A stretch of DNA of 14,396 nucleotides from an uncultured Collinsella sp. (lineage in GTDB: Bacteria; Actinomycetota; Coriobacteriia; Coriobacteriales; Coriobacteriaceae). Positions 4,771-13,919 of the stretch are shown one piece after another. The DNA lies in the NCBI GenBank assembly GCA_902470895.1, contig CABRID010000051.1, positions 1 through 14,396 on the forward strand, written 5' to 3'. The notes under the pieces were generated by a model. That model was not told the origin of the DNA and did not search any database. It was given only the letters and a program-made list of their open reading frames with translations. Within the stretch, counting starts at the first letter, position 1, and each line of letters begins with the position of its first letter. The translations under genes and the position numbers were made by a program.

Positions 4771-6781
4771 CATGACGCTGTTTATCGCATCGCTTGCCGT
4801 CTCGTGCATCGGTGCGCTCGCCTCGGTTCTGCTGATCAAGGCCGATAACGCCGCCAAGACCGCCGGCTGCCTAATCGGCGCCGTCGCCGCGGTGCTTTCG
4901 TTTGTGGCCGGTATCCAGGCCGTGCTGGGCGATGTCACGTCGGTCGACACCATCGTGTTCTTCCCGTTTGCCCATTTCCAGCTGCTGCTCAACCAGCTGT
5001 CCGGCCTGTTCGTGGCGCTCATCTCGGTGCTCGCGTTTGCCGGCTCGATCTACGGTCTCAACTACTTTGATGAGTACCCGGGCAAAAAGGGCCGCGCCGG
5101 CTTCTTCTTTAACACCTTCGTGGCGTCCATGATGCTCGTCATCACCGCCGACAACGTGTTTTGGTTCCTGGTCGCCTTTGAGCTCATGTCGCTGACCTCG
5201 TACTTCCTGGTCGTGATCGAGGAGAACGAGAACTCCATCCACGGCGGTTGGCTCTACTTCGTGATCGCGCACGTGGGCTTTGTGCTCATCATGGCGAGCT
5301 TCCTCACCATGACTAACTTCGCCGGCGGCTCGTTTGCCTTTGCGGATTTCCGCGCTACGCAGTTTAGCCCCGCGGTCGCATCCGTGTGCTTCGTGCTCGC
5401 CTTCTTTGGCTTTGACGCCAAGGCCGGTATCATCCCGCTGCACGGCTGGCTGCCTAAGGCACATCCCGAGGCGCCGTCCAACGTGTCGGCCCTCATGTCC
5501 GGCGGCATGATCAAGATCGGTATCTTCGGCATCCTCAAAGTGGGCCTCGACCTGCTCTCCGCTTCGGGCGTTCAGGTCTGGTGGGGTCTTATGGTCATGG
5601 TCTTCGGTGCGATCTCGTCGGTCCTCGGCGTGGCCTTCGCCCTGCAGGAGCATGACATCAAGCGCCTGCTGGCCTATCACTCCGTCGAGAACATCGGCAT
5701 CATTCTGCTCGGCGTCGGCGCCTCCATGGCCGCTATGGCGCTCAACTCGGTCGGCATCGCCGTCCTGGCTCTGATGGCCGCCCTCTACCACACGTTTAAC
5801 CATGCGATGTTTAAGGGTGAGCTGTTCTTGGGCGCCGGTGCGCTGCTGTACTCCACGGGTACGCGCAATATGGAGAAGATGGGCGGCCTGTTCCGTCGTA
5901 TGCCGGCAACGGCCGTCTGCTTCCTCGTTGGCGCGCTTGCCATCTCGGCCATCCCGCCCTTCAACGGCTTTGTGTCCGAGTGGTTTACCTACCAGTCGCT
6001 GTTTAACGCCGCCATGCAGGGCGACAAGGCCGTCATGATCGTGGCCGTGTTCGCTGCCGTCGCGCTTGCCATTACCGGCGCGCTGGCTGTTACGTGCTTC
6101 GTCAAGGCCTATGGTGTCTCCTTTGCCTCCGCGCCCCGCTCCGAGGCCGCGGCCAATGCCAAGGAGGTTCCCGCCCCCATGGTGTTTGCGCAGGGGCTGC
6201 TTGCGGCCATCTGCGTCGTGCTGGGCATTGGCGCTCCCGTGATCGCGCCCGTGCTGGTCGATGTCGCCGCGTCCGTGCTGCATCCGTACGGTGGCGTGTT
6301 TGCCGCCGAGGGCATGGAGCTCATGAACCAGTACTCCGGCGCCGCCACCTCCACGCCCGCGATCGCCATTGCGCTCGTGGTGCTTGTCGGCCTTGCTTGC
6401 GGCTACCGCAAGCTCAAGACCGTCGGTAAGGTGCAGAAGTCCCAGCCGTGGGCATGCGGCTATGCTCCCAACGAGCATATGCCCGTCGTGGCCACGACCT
6501 TTGCCTCCGAGGTGTCCTGGTTTATGCAGCCGCTCTACACGCTGCGCGACCGCTGCACGGCCATCTGCTGGTCCATCGCGCACTTCTTCCAGAAGCTCAC
6601 CGGTGTGGCCGAGGCTGTGGAGCCCGTACCCGACAAGGTTCTCGTCGATGCCCCGCATAAGGGTGTCGAGAAGCTCGCCGACCTCGCGACTAAGCTCGAG
6701 GGCGGCAACTACAGCATCTATATCTGCTATATCGTCGCGGCACTCGTGGTGTTCCTCGTGCTCGCCGTGCAAATGGGTTAA
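4763..6781 (+). CDS. hyfB: Hydrogenase-4 membrane subunit HyfB (antiporter-like, NuoL/N related)
   Basis: A 672-residue multi-spanning membrane protein, equal in length to E. coli HyfB and related to the proton-pumping complex I subunits NuoL/M/N. The family's charged membrane residues are visible: Glu140 in FLVAFELMSLTSYF and Lys220 in GFDAKAGIIPLHGWLPKAHP, followed by EAPSNVSALMSGGMIKIG and the EHDIKRLLAYHSVENIG motif. About fourteen hydrophobic helices precede a hydrophilic part (about residues 545-640), and a last hydrophobic helix (YIVAALVVFLVLAVQM) ends the protein. It starts inside the hyfA 3' end (8-bp overlap) and is followed after 12 bp by hyfC. It is one of three antiporter-like subunits here, so the complex should move ions (H+ or Na+) while making H2. 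The ion is not decidable from sequence. Confidence 0.93.
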   Translation: MDSMTLFIASLAVSCIGALASVLLIKADNAAKTAGCLIGAVAAVLSFVAGIQAVLGDVTSVDTIVFFPFAHFQLLLNQLSGLFVALISVLAFAGSIYGLNYFDEYPGKKGRAGFFFNTFVASMMLVITADNVFWFLVAFELMSLTSYFLVVIEENENSIHGGWLYFVIAHVGFVLIMASFLTMTNFAGGSFAFADFRATQFSPAVASVCFVLAFFGFDAKAGIIPLHGWLPKAHPEAPSNVSALMSGGMIKIGIFGILKVGLDLLSASGVQVWWGLMVMVFGAISSVLGVAFALQEHDIKRLLAYHSVENIGIILLGVGASMAAMALNSVGIAVLALMAALYHTFNHAMFKGELFLGAGALLYSTGTRNMEKMGGLFRRMPATAVCFLVGALAISAIPPFNGFVSEWFTYQSLFNAAMQGDKAVMIVAVFAAVALAITGALAVTCFVKAYGVSFASAPRSEAAANAKEVPAPMVFAQGLLAAICVVLGIGAPVIAPVLVDVAASVLHPYGGVFAAEGMELMNQYSGAATSTPAIAIALVVLVGLACGYRKLKTVGKVQKSQPWACGYAPNEHMPVVATTFASEVSWFMQPLYTLRDRCTAICWSIAHFFQKLTGVAEAVEPVPDKVLVDAPHKGVEKLADLATKLEGGNYSIYICYIVAALVVFLVLAVQMG

Positions 6782-6793
6782 GGAGGGGAGAGC

Positions 6794-7720
6794 ATGAACA
6801 ACATCGTACTTGCCGTTCTGCAGGGCGTGGTCGTCATGGCCGTCGCACCGTTCTTCTCCGGTCTCGGCCGCGTGATCCGCGCCAAGATGCACAACCGTCG
6901 CGGCCCCAGCATCATGCAGGACTACCGCGACCTGGCCAAGCTCTTTGCGCGCCCCGAGTCCCAGAGCGAGGATGCGAGCTTTGCGCTGCGCATCATGCCG
7001 CCGCTGTTCTTCGCCGTCGCCTTTATGCTCGCGATGGGTCTGCCGCTCTTTACGGCACAAAGCCCCATCCCGGTCTTTGGTGACGCCATCACCATCATGT
7101 ACAGCCTGGCGCTCGCCCGCTTCTTCTTCGCCCTCTGCGGTGTGGATTCGTCCAACGCCTACGCCGGTATCGGCGGCGTCCGCGAGCTGCTCATGAGCGT
7201 GCTCATCGAGCCGTCCATGCTGCTGGCGTTGTTTGCCGCCGCCCTGGTGTGCGGCTCCACCGATATCGCCACCATGGGTCAGCACATCATGACGGGCGCC
7301 ATCGACGCGCCGGTCGCCGTGATCCTCGCCGGCATCGCCTTTGCGATTGCCTGCTACATGGAACTCGGCAAGCTGCCCTTTGATCAGGCCGAGGCCGAGC
7401 AGGAGCTTCAGGAGGGTCCGCTTGCCGAGCTTTCCGGCCCGTCGCTCGCCATGGCCAAGCTTGCCATGTCCATGAAACAGGTCCTGGTCGTCGCTTGGTT
7501 CTGCGCGATCTTCATCCCTTGGGGCGAGCCCGCGACTGTGGGCGCCGCTGCCGTTCTGGGCGCCGTCATCTTCCTGGTGAAGTGCCTGGTCGACTTTGTC
7601 GTATGCGGCGTGATCGAGAACTCCTGCTCGCGCTCGCGTTTTAAGGTACTCGGTAATCAGACCTGGGCCGTTGTGGGCATCGCCGTTCTGGCGTTTGTCT
7701 TCGTGGTCGTAGGCGTGTAG
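6794..7720 (+). CDS. hyfC: Hydrogenase-4 membrane subunit HyfC (HycD/NuoH-like)
   Basis: A 308-residue membrane protein of the NuoH/HycD/HyfC family (E. coli HyfC 315 residues). It anchors the hydrogenase catalytic arm to the membrane and forms the junction between redox chemistry and ion translocation. The hallmark acidic loop is ELGKLPFDQAEAEQELQEG (Glu190 to about residue 208), matching the PFD-x-AEAExEL signature of NuoH. Near the N-terminus, RRGPSIMQDYRDLAKLF (about residues 36-52) matches the family cytoplasmic loop. About eight hydrophobic helices can be made out. The ATG follows AGGAGGGG, whose first base is the last base of the hyfB stop. GVDSSNAYAGIGGVRE is the other conserved loop. 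There is a 15-bp gap to hyfD. No unusual features noted. Confidence 0.93.
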   Translation: MNNIVLAVLQGVVVMAVAPFFSGLGRVIRAKMHNRRGPSIMQDYRDLAKLFARPESQSEDASFALRIMPPLFFAVAFMLAMGLPLFTAQSPIPVFGDAITIMYSLALARFFFALCGVDSSNAYAGIGGVRELLMSVLIEPSMLLALFAAALVCGSTDIATMGQHIMTGAIDAPVAVILAGIAFAIACYMELGKLPFDQAEAEQELQEGPLAELSGPSLAMAKLAMSMKQVLVVAWFCAIFIPWGEPATVGAAAVLGAVIFLVKCLVDFVVCGVIENSCSRSRFKVLGNQTWAVVGIAVLAFVFVVVGV

Positions 7721-7735
7721 GAGAAGGGAGAAACA

Positions 7736-9193
7736 ATGTCATTTGCAGTCAGTCTGTCCCTTCTCGGCTTGGTCGCTATCGCGGCCCCGATGGTGGCCTC
7801 GGTGCTCGTCGCCCTGTTCCCCCGTCCGTACGCCAAGTGGTTCAGCGTTTTGGGTGCCGCCGTCTCGACGGTCTGCACCATCGCCCTCGCCGCGAATTTC
7901 GCTGGCGCCGGCATGCCCGACACGCAGGTCCCCCTGATCTCGTTTGGGCAGACCCTCGTTATGGGATTCACCTTCGATCGCATGAGCACGCTGCTCGCGC
8001 CCGCCTTTGTGGGTATCGGCCTGCTTGTCGTGATCTATTCGATTCCCTATATGAGCGAGAATAACCGTGAGCATCCCGATGCGCCGCGTCGTCGCTTCTA
8101 CGCGTACCTCGCGACCTTCATCGGCGCCATGGCCGGCCTCGTGTACAGCTCGACCCTTTTGGGCCAGCTCGTGTTCTTTGAGATCACGGGTGCGTGCTCT
8201 TGGGGCCTCATTAGCTACTACATGACGCCTACGGCCAAGAAGGCCGGCATGAAGGCCCTGATCATTACGCATATCGGTGCGCTCGGCCTGTATCTGGGCG
8301 CTGCCATCGTGTTTGCCCACACCGGCACCTTCGCCATTACCGCGATTGCCGGCCTCGACGCCAAGCTCAAGGCTATCGTCCTTTTGCTCGTGCTGTTTGC
8401 GGCCTGGGCCAAGTCCGCACAGGTTCCCATGTACATGTGGCTGCCTTCGGCCATGGAGGCGCCGACGCCTGTTTCGGCCTACCTGCATGGTGCCTCGATG
8501 GTCAAAGTCGGCGTGTGCGTGTTCGCGCGTGCACTCGTCTCTGCCGGCGAGATTCCCGAGATCGTGGGCTGGGTTGCCATTATCGACGCCATGGTCACCA
8601 TGCTCTTTGGTTTCCTTATGTACCTGCCGCAAAAGGACATGAAGCGTCTGCTGGCCTTCTCCACGATCGCTCAGCTCTCCTATGTGTTCTTTGGTCTGGG
8701 CCTTTCGGTCTTTGGCAGCCAGCTGGCCTTTGATGGCGCCGTGTGCCACATCTTTAACCACGCTTTCGCCAAGACGCTGTTCTTCCTGATCGCCGGTTCG
8801 TTCTCCTTTACGCTCGGCACGCGTATGCTGCCCAAGCTTCGCGGCATCGTAAAGAAGTACCCGATCTCGGGCGTGGGCTTTGGTGTCGCGGCACTCGCCA
8901 TTGCCGGCGTGCCGCCCATGAACACGTTCTTCTCGAAGTTCCAGATCATCGCCGGTGGCTTCTCCGTGGGTGCCGGCAACGTCGCGATCCTGGTGCTCGT
9001 GTGCATCATGGTCGCCGAGACCGTCGCCACCTTCGCCTGGTTCCTCAAGTGGATGGGCTATTGCCTGCCCGGCGAGCCGAGCGAAGAGGTCGCTGCGGGA
9101 GCCCCGCTTCCCCGCGCGATGGCGTTCGTGTTCATCGTGCTCATCATCATGGTTATCGTCAGCGGCCCGCTTTCGGCCAGCTGGATCGGTTAG
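7736..9193 (+). CDS. hyfD: Hydrogenase-4 membrane subunit HyfD (antiporter-like, NuoL/M related)
   Basis: A 485-residue polytopic protein (E. coli HyfD 479 residues), the second antiporter-like subunit. Glu149 in LVFFEITGACSWGLISYY and Lys226 in AAWAKSAQVPMYMWLPSAME are the family's key membrane charges, followed by APTPVSAYLHGASMVKVG and the PQKDMKRLLAFSTIAQL segment. CHIFNHAFAKTLFFLIAGS marks the later channel helix. HyfD has no counterpart in the smaller E. coli hydrogenase-3 (Hyc) complex, so its presence, with hyfE and hyfF, assigns the operon to the hydrogenase-4/FHL-2 type. It starts 15 bp after hyfC with an AAGGGAG ribosome binding site. The hyfE ribosome binding site overlaps its stop codon. 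Confidence 0.92.
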   Translation: MSFAVSLSLLGLVAIAAPMVASVLVALFPRPYAKWFSVLGAAVSTVCTIALAANFAGAGMPDTQVPLISFGQTLVMGFTFDRMSTLLAPAFVGIGLLVVIYSIPYMSENNREHPDAPRRRFYAYLATFIGAMAGLVYSSTLLGQLVFFEITGACSWGLISYYMTPTAKKAGMKALIITHIGALGLYLGAAIVFAHTGTFAITAIAGLDAKLKAIVLLLVLFAAWAKSAQVPMYMWLPSAMEAPTPVSAYLHGASMVKVGVCVFARALVSAGEIPEIVGWVAIIDAMVTMLFGFLMYLPQKDMKRLLAFSTIAQLSYVFFGLGLSVFGSQLAFDGAVCHIFNHAFAKTLFFLIAGSFSFTLGTRMLPKLRGIVKKYPISGVGFGVAALAIAGVPPMNTFFSKFQIIAGGFSVGAGNVAILVLVCIMVAETVATFAWFLKWMGYCLPGEPSEEVAAGAPLPRAMAFVFIVLIIMVIVSGPLSASWIG

Positions 9194-9206
9194 GAGGTAG
9201 AACGAC

Positions 9207-9860
9207 ATGGGTTATTCGATCGTCAACATCCTTGGCGGCCTTCTGATCGTCACGTCCACCATGGTGGTTGTCTCCAAGAACATCAAACATGCCATCAACT
9301 GGTATGCGGTGCAGTCGCTGGTGCTCGTGGGGCTTCTCGCCACGCTCGGTGTCACCACCGGTGCGCAGGAGCTGCTTATGTGGGCTGGATCTGCCTTTAT
9401 CACTAAGGTCGTCCTGGTCCCTTACATCCTCAACCGCGCATACAAGAAGATGGGCGAGCCGAGCGACGCATCGCTCAAGGCCGGTCTTAAGCCCGCGTGG
9501 GCCATTTGCATCATCGCCGTGGAGGTCGCGATTTGCTTTGCCGTCGTGACGCAGATCAGCCTGCCCACGGCCGAGGTCGCAACGCCTGCGCTCGCTATTA
9601 GCTTCGCTCACTTCTTTGTGGGCCTCACCTGCATCATTTCGCAGCGCAACATCATGAAGCAGATCTTTGGATACTGCCTTATGGAAAACGGCAGCCATGT
9701 GACGCTCGCGCTTTTGGCCCCCACCGCTCCCGAGATCATCGAGATCGGTATCGCCACCGACGCCATTTTTGCCGTCATCATCATGTCCATCGTCGTGCGT
9801 CGCATTTGGGACGACTCCCACTCGCTCGATGCGCGCGACCTGTCCGAGCTGAGGGGGTAG
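9207..9860 (+). CDS. hyfE: Hydrogenase-4 membrane subunit HyfE
   Basis: A 217-residue membrane protein (E. coli HyfE 216 residues) with about six to seven hydrophobic helices. The C-terminal part contains QIFGYCLMENGSHVTLALL with Glu160, a small-subunit motif related to NuoK-type subunits, and ends in a basic/acidic cytoplasmic tail (VRRIWDDSHSLDARDL). It probably fills the position between HyfC and the antiporter-like subunits in the membrane arm. It is absent from hydrogenase-3. The ATG is preceded by GGAGGT that overlaps the hyfD stop codon, and only 3 bp separate it from hyfF. The whole length aligns with the family; nothing is truncated. Confidence 0.9.
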   Translation: MGYSIVNILGGLLIVTSTMVVVSKNIKHAINWYAVQSLVLVGLLATLGVTTGAQELLMWAGSAFITKVVLVPYILNRAYKKMGEPSDASLKAGLKPAWAICIIAVEVAICFAVVTQISLPTAEVATPALAISFAHFFVGLTCIISQRNIMKQIFGYCLMENGSHVTLALLAPTAPEIIEIGIATDAIFAVIIMSIVVRRIWDDSHSLDARDLSELRG

Positions 9861-9863
9861 TCC

Positions 9864-11423
9864 ATGGAAACGTTGATTCTCGCCCTGCTCGCGACTCCTT
9901 TGGTGTTCTCGCTGGTCATGGCGTTTTTGCCCAAGAACACGTCCTATAACGTGTTTGCCGGTCTCAACCTGGTCTCCGTCGCAGCCGTTCTGGTGCTGTC
10001 GATTATGACGGCCGGTGACGTCCTTATGAGCGGCGACGCCGCGAGCGCTCTTGGCCTGTGGTTCCACCTCGATTCGCTGGGCGCCATCTTTGTGCTGCTC
10101 ATCGGCTTTATCGGTTTTCTCACGGGGCTGTTCTCACTGCCCTATGTAAAGGCCGATATCGAGGAGGGCTCCATGCCCGCCGAGCGCGCCAAGCAGTATT
10201 TTGCGCTGTTTAGCCTGTTTGTGTTCACCATGCTGCTCGCGTGCCTGTCCAACAACATGATCCTCACGTGGGCCGCCGTCGAGGCAACCACGCTTTCCAC
10301 CGTGTTCCTCGTGGGTATCTACAAGAACAAGACGGCCCTCGAGGCTTCTTGGAAGTATGCGATGGTCTGCACCGCCGGCGTGGCCTTTGGCCTGTTCGGT
10401 ACGCTGCTGATCTACGCCAACGCCGCCGACGTGATTCCCAACGCCCACGAGGCCGCATTCCTGTCGTGCGCGCTGCCGTATGCCGACCAGTTCGACCCGA
10501 CGCTCATGCGCCTCGCCTTTGCGTTTATCGTGATCGGCTTTGGCACCAAGGCCGGCCTGTTCCCCATGCACACTTGGCTGCCCGATGCCCACTCCCAGGC
10601 CCCGAGCCCTGTCTCGGCCCTGCTTTCGGGTGTGCTGCTTAAGTGCGCCATGCTTGTGATCATGCGCTTCTACGGCTTTACTATCCAAGCCGTGGGTGCC
10701 GAGTATCCGCAACTTTTGCTGTTGATCGTCGGCACGCTGTCCATTTTGGTGGCGGCACTTTCGATGTTTCGCCAGGACGACCTCAAGCGTCGCTTTGCGT
10801 ACTCGTCTGTGGAGAACGTGGGCGTTATCGCCCTGTGCCTAGGTATCGGTGGCCCGCTGGGTATCGCCGCGGCCCTGCTGCACTGCGTGTTCCACGGCTT
10901 TACCAAGACGCTTGCCTTCTGCGTGTCCGGCAACATCCAGCACGCCTTTGGCACGCGTAGCCTGGCCAAGATCCAGGGCGTCGTCGAGGTTGCACCCGCA
11001 ACCGCCGCGCTTGCCGTCCTGGCGCTGCTCGGTCTTGGCGCCTTCCCGCCCTTTGGCATGTTTATCTCCGAGTTCCTGACTTTTGTCGCCGGTGTTACCG
11101 CCGGTCCCATGTGGCTGGTCGTCGTGGTCGCCCTCGGTCTTACCGTGGCCATCTCCGCGCTCACCCGCATCGCACTCAAGTCGGTATTCGGCCATGCGCC
11201 CCAGGGCATGGATAAGCATGAGGCCCCGGCGCTCATGCTTATCCCCGAAATCATCCTGGCTGTCATGATCTTGTGGTTTGGCATTGCCACCCCGCTGCCC
11301 CTCGTGCACGGTGTGGAGACCGCTACCGGCATCGTGCTCGAGCAGAGCACCGAGGAACTTCACGCGACGCCGATGTACCGCGCTGTGTTCGGTACCGAGA
11401 CCGCTCAGAGCGAGGTGGAGTAA
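9864..11423 (+). CDS. hyfF: Hydrogenase-4 membrane subunit HyfF (antiporter-like, NuoN/M related)
   Basis: A 519-residue polytopic protein (E. coli HyfF 526 residues), the third antiporter-like subunit. Glu140 in LTWAAVEATTLSTVFLVG and Lys229 in GFGTKAGLFPMHTWLPDAHS are the expected membrane charges, followed by QAPSPVSALLSGVLLKCAM and the RQDDLKRRFAYSSVENVG motif. LLHCVFHGFTKTLAFCVSGN carries the later conserved His/Lys pair. The last 35 or so residues are hydrophilic and face the cytoplasm. GAGGGGG within the end of hyfE serves as the ribosome binding site. Gaps of 3 bp on both sides show tight coupling with hyfE and hyfG. Confidence 0.93.
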   Translation: METLILALLATPLVFSLVMAFLPKNTSYNVFAGLNLVSVAAVLVLSIMTAGDVLMSGDAASALGLWFHLDSLGAIFVLLIGFIGFLTGLFSLPYVKADIEEGSMPAERAKQYFALFSLFVFTMLLACLSNNMILTWAAVEATTLSTVFLVGIYKNKTALEASWKYAMVCTAGVAFGLFGTLLIYANAADVIPNAHEAAFLSCALPYADQFDPTLMRLAFAFIVIGFGTKAGLFPMHTWLPDAHSQAPSPVSALLSGVLLKCAMLVIMRFYGFTIQAVGAEYPQLLLLIVGTLSILVAALSMFRQDDLKRRFAYSSVENVGVIALCLGIGGPLGIAAALLHCVFHGFTKTLAFCVSGNIQHAFGTRSLAKIQGVVEVAPATAALAVLALLGLGAFPPFGMFISEFLTFVAGVTAGPMWLVVVVALGLTVAISALTRIALKSVFGHAPQGMDKHEAPALMLIPEIILAVMILWFGIATPLPLVHGVETATGIVLEQSTEELHATPMYRAVFGTETAQSEVE

Positions 11424-11426
11424 CGA

Positions 11427-13199
11427 ATGATTGAAACTGAGAACAAGGTGTATGCCCGCCGCTGCGAGAGCCATATCGAGGCCCTGCGCCGCGCCGTTCC
11501 GGGCTGCATCGAGAAGGTCGAGTGGCAGTGCGAGGACCAGCTGACGATTACCGTCAAGCAGGACAAGCTGCCCGAGGCCGTCCACTACCTGTATTACGAG
11601 CGCTATGGCTGGATTCCCGTGATCATCGGCAACGATGAGCGCAGCCTGTGCGGCCGTTACGCCGTGTACTACGTCATCTCCATGGAGGGGGAGGACCCCG
11701 GCTGGGTGACCGTGCGCACCGAGGTCGATCCCGCCAAGATGACGTTCCCGTCCGTGACGCCGTTCGTCCCCGCCTGCGTGTGGGGCGAGCGCGAGCTGCG
11801 CGACATGTTCGGCCTGATTCCCGAGGGCCTTCCCGATCGTCGTCGCCTGGTGCTGCCCGACGATTGGCCCAGCGGCCTGTACCCGCTGCGCAAGGACTCC
11901 ATGGACTACCGTTTCCGTCCCGCTCCCGCGAGCGACATGGAAAACTATGAGTTCTTGGCCGATACCAAGGGCAAGGAGACGACGCTCGTCCCCATGGGCC
12001 CGTTGCACATTACCTCCGACGAGCCCGGCCACTTCCGCCTGTTCGTTGAGGGCGAGACGATCGTCGACGCCGACTACCGTCTGTTCTACGTGCACCGCGG
12101 TATGGAGAAGGTCGCCGAGACGCGCCTGAACTATGACGCCGTCACGTTCCTTGCCGACCGCATCTGCGGCATCTGCGGCTGCGCCCACTCGGTGGCCTAT
12201 GCCGAGGCCGTCGAGCGCGCCCAGGGCATCCATGTCCCGCCGCGCGCCCAGTACATCCGCGCCATCATGCTCGAGGTCGAGCGCCTGCACTCGCACCTGC
12301 TCAATATTGGCCTCGCATCGCACTACACGGGCTTCGACTCCGGCTTCCAGCAGTTCTTCCGCGTCCGCGAGAAGTCCATGGACCTGGCCGAGAAGCTCTC
12401 CGGTCACCGCAAGACCTACGGCCTCAACGTGATCGGCGGCGTGCGTCGCGACATTTTGGCCGAGCAGAAGCTCTCCACGCTCACGACCATCCACCAGCTG
12501 CGCTCCGAGGTTCAAGAACTCGTCGACGTTCTGCTCTCCACGCCCAACTTTATTGAGCGTACGAGTGGCATCGGCATTCTGGACCGCAAGATCGCACGCG
12601 ACTTCTCGCCGGTCGGCCCGCTCATGCGTGGCTCGGGCTATGCCCGCGACGTGCGCTTTGACCATCCCTTCGACGGCTACGCCGATCCGGACGTCCAAAA
12701 GATGCACGCCGCCACGGCCGACACTTGCGATGCCTTCGGCCGCACCGCCGTCCGCATCCAGGAGGTCTACGATTCGATTGACATGATCGAGACCATGCTC
12801 GAGAACTGCCCGTCGGGCCCCATCCTCACCACGGATTGGGAGTACACCCCGCACAAGTACGCCATCGGCGCCACCGAGGCGCCGCGCGGCGAGGACGTGC
12901 ACTGGGCCATGCTCGGCAATAACCAGAAGTGCTACCGCTGGCGCGCCAAGGCCGCCACGTACAGCAACTGGCCGGTCCTGCGCTACATGTTCCGCGGCAA
13001 CACCGTGGGCGACGCTGCGCTGATCGTCGGTTCGCTCGACCCGTGCTACTCCTGCACCGACCGCGTGACGGTGACCGATGTCGCCGCCAAGCGCGACCAC
13101 GTGCTCGACAAGGAGCAGTTCGAAAACGTCTGGCGCGACAAGTCGCCGCTTGCGGGCGAGGGCACCATGGCCGCCCCGCTCGATGAGGAGGCGCTCTAA
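11427..13199 (+). CDS. hyfG: [NiFe]-hydrogenase large (catalytic) subunit HyfG
   Basis: A 590-residue group 4 [NiFe]-hydrogenase large subunit that reduces protons to H2 (E. coli HyfG 555, HycE 569). The N-terminal part is a NuoC-like domain ending near WGERELRDMFGLIPEGLPDR (from Trp119). From about residue 180 a NuoD-like catalytic domain follows. The Ni-Fe ligands are Cys247 and Cys250 in RICGICGCAHS and Cys540 and Cys543 in DPCYSCTDR. A 44-residue tail after Arg546 (E. coli HycE has 32) is presumably removed by a HycI-type endopeptidase after nickel insertion, as known for HycE. The protease gene is not in the window. An additional Cys252 follows the second ligand where E. coli HycE has Phe. 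Start ATG is 3 bp after hyfF. Confidence 0.95.
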   Translation: MIETENKVYARRCESHIEALRRAVPGCIEKVEWQCEDQLTITVKQDKLPEAVHYLYYERYGWIPVIIGNDERSLCGRYAVYYVISMEGEDPGWVTVRTEVDPAKMTFPSVTPFVPACVWGERELRDMFGLIPEGLPDRRRLVLPDDWPSGLYPLRKDSMDYRFRPAPASDMENYEFLADTKGKETTLVPMGPLHITSDEPGHFRLFVEGETIVDADYRLFYVHRGMEKVAETRLNYDAVTFLADRICGICGCAHSVAYAEAVERAQGIHVPPRAQYIRAIMLEVERLHSHLLNIGLASHYTGFDSGFQQFFRVREKSMDLAEKLSGHRKTYGLNVIGGVRRDILAEQKLSTLTTIHQLRSEVQELVDVLLSTPNFIERTSGIGILDRKIARDFSPVGPLMRGSGYARDVRFDHPFDGYADPDVQKMHAATADTCDAFGRTAVRIQEVYDSIDMIETMLENCPSGPILTTDWEYTPHKYAIGATEAPRGEDVHWAMLGNNQKCYRWRAKAATYSNWPVLRYMFRGNTVGDAALIVGSLDPCYSCTDRVTVTDVAAKRDHVLDKEQFENVWRDKSPLAGEGTMAAPLDEEAL

Positions 13200-13200
13200 T

Positions 13201-13917
13201 ATGCTGAAGCTTTGGAAGGTCAACGCCAAGGCCGGCGACGCGACGGTCAAGTACCCGTTTGCGCCGTTCCCCACCAACAAGGACATGCGCGGCAAGCCCG
13301 AGCACAATGCCGAGCTCTGCATCGCCTGCGGTGCCTGCGGCGTGGCGTGCCCGGCCGATGCCATTCGCATGGACACCGACCTTGCGGCCGATACCATCAC
13401 CTGGTCGATCGACTACGGTCGCTGCATTTTCTGCGGCCGTTGCGAGGAAGCCTGCCCCATGGAGGCTATCAAGCTCACCGAGGAGTTTGAGCTGGCCGTC
13501 ATGAGCAAGGACGACCTCACCAGCAAGAGCGTCTATACGCTCGAGCACTGCTCGCGTTGCGGCAAGCCGTTTGCCCCGCACAAGGAGATCGACTACGCCA
13601 AGCGCTTGCTGCAAAAGGCCGGCGGCATGGAGGCCGAGCAGGCCGCCCGTACCGTCGGTATGTGCCAGGAGTGCAAGCGCGAGCTCGACGCCCTGCGCGC
13701 CGCCTCGGCCGTAAAGACCGGCAACGCTGCCGGCATGGCTGCCAACGAGACGCTTGCGTCCGGCGAGCCCCAGGGTCCCGGCATGGAGTATCTGGGCGGC
13801 CACGGCGTGAACCCGGAGTATATCGACCGCGAGCTCAACCCCGATGCGCCCGAGATTCCCGCTGGTCCGGCGCCGGTCGAGGGCATCATCATGGATTTTG
13901 ATACGAAGGAGGAGTAA
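13201..13917 (+). CDS. hyfH: Hydrogenase-4 iron-sulfur subunit HyfH (HycF/NuoI-like) with extended C-terminus
   Basis: A 238-residue protein with two ferredoxin-type [4Fe-4S] motifs, C40/C43/C46/C50 and C75/C78/C81/C85, plus two further CxxC pairs (C117/C120 in HCSRCGKPF and C155/C158 in CQECK) that also occur in HycF and could bind a metal, for example zinc. It resembles NuoI/HycF and should pass electrons from HyfA to HyfI in the peripheral arm. E. coli HyfH/HycF has about 180 residues; the extra 60 or so residues here are rich in Gly, Pro and Glu and end in DFDTKEE, probably flexible. ATG 13201 lies 1 bp after the hyfG stop with AGGAGG (13186-13191) as ribosome binding site inside hyfG; the same frame is open further upstream but that part is hyfG out of frame. 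Confidence 0.92.
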   Translation: MLKLWKVNAKAGDATVKYPFAPFPTNKDMRGKPEHNAELCIACGACGVACPADAIRMDTDLAADTITWSIDYGRCIFCGRCEEACPMEAIKLTEEFELAVMSKDDLTSKSVYTLEHCSRCGKPFAPHKEIDYAKRLLQKAGGMEAEQAARTVGMCQECKRELDALRAASAVKTGNAAGMAANETLASGEPQGPGMEYLGGHGVNPEYIDRELNPDAPEIPAGPAPVEGIIMDFDTKEE

Positions 13918-13919
13918 CC

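Noticed and set aside
4871..7285. Very long - strand open frame (804 codons) opposite hyfB and hyfC
   Set aside because: It is rich in His, Gly, Asp and Arg as expected for the antisense of GC-rich membrane-protein genes, has no recognisable domain, and covers two well-supported genes.
10839..13400. Very long - strand open frame (853 codons) opposite hyfF, hyfG and hyfH
   Set aside because: It is an antisense shadow of strongly conserved genes in high-GC DNA, with no domain or ribosome binding site supporting it.
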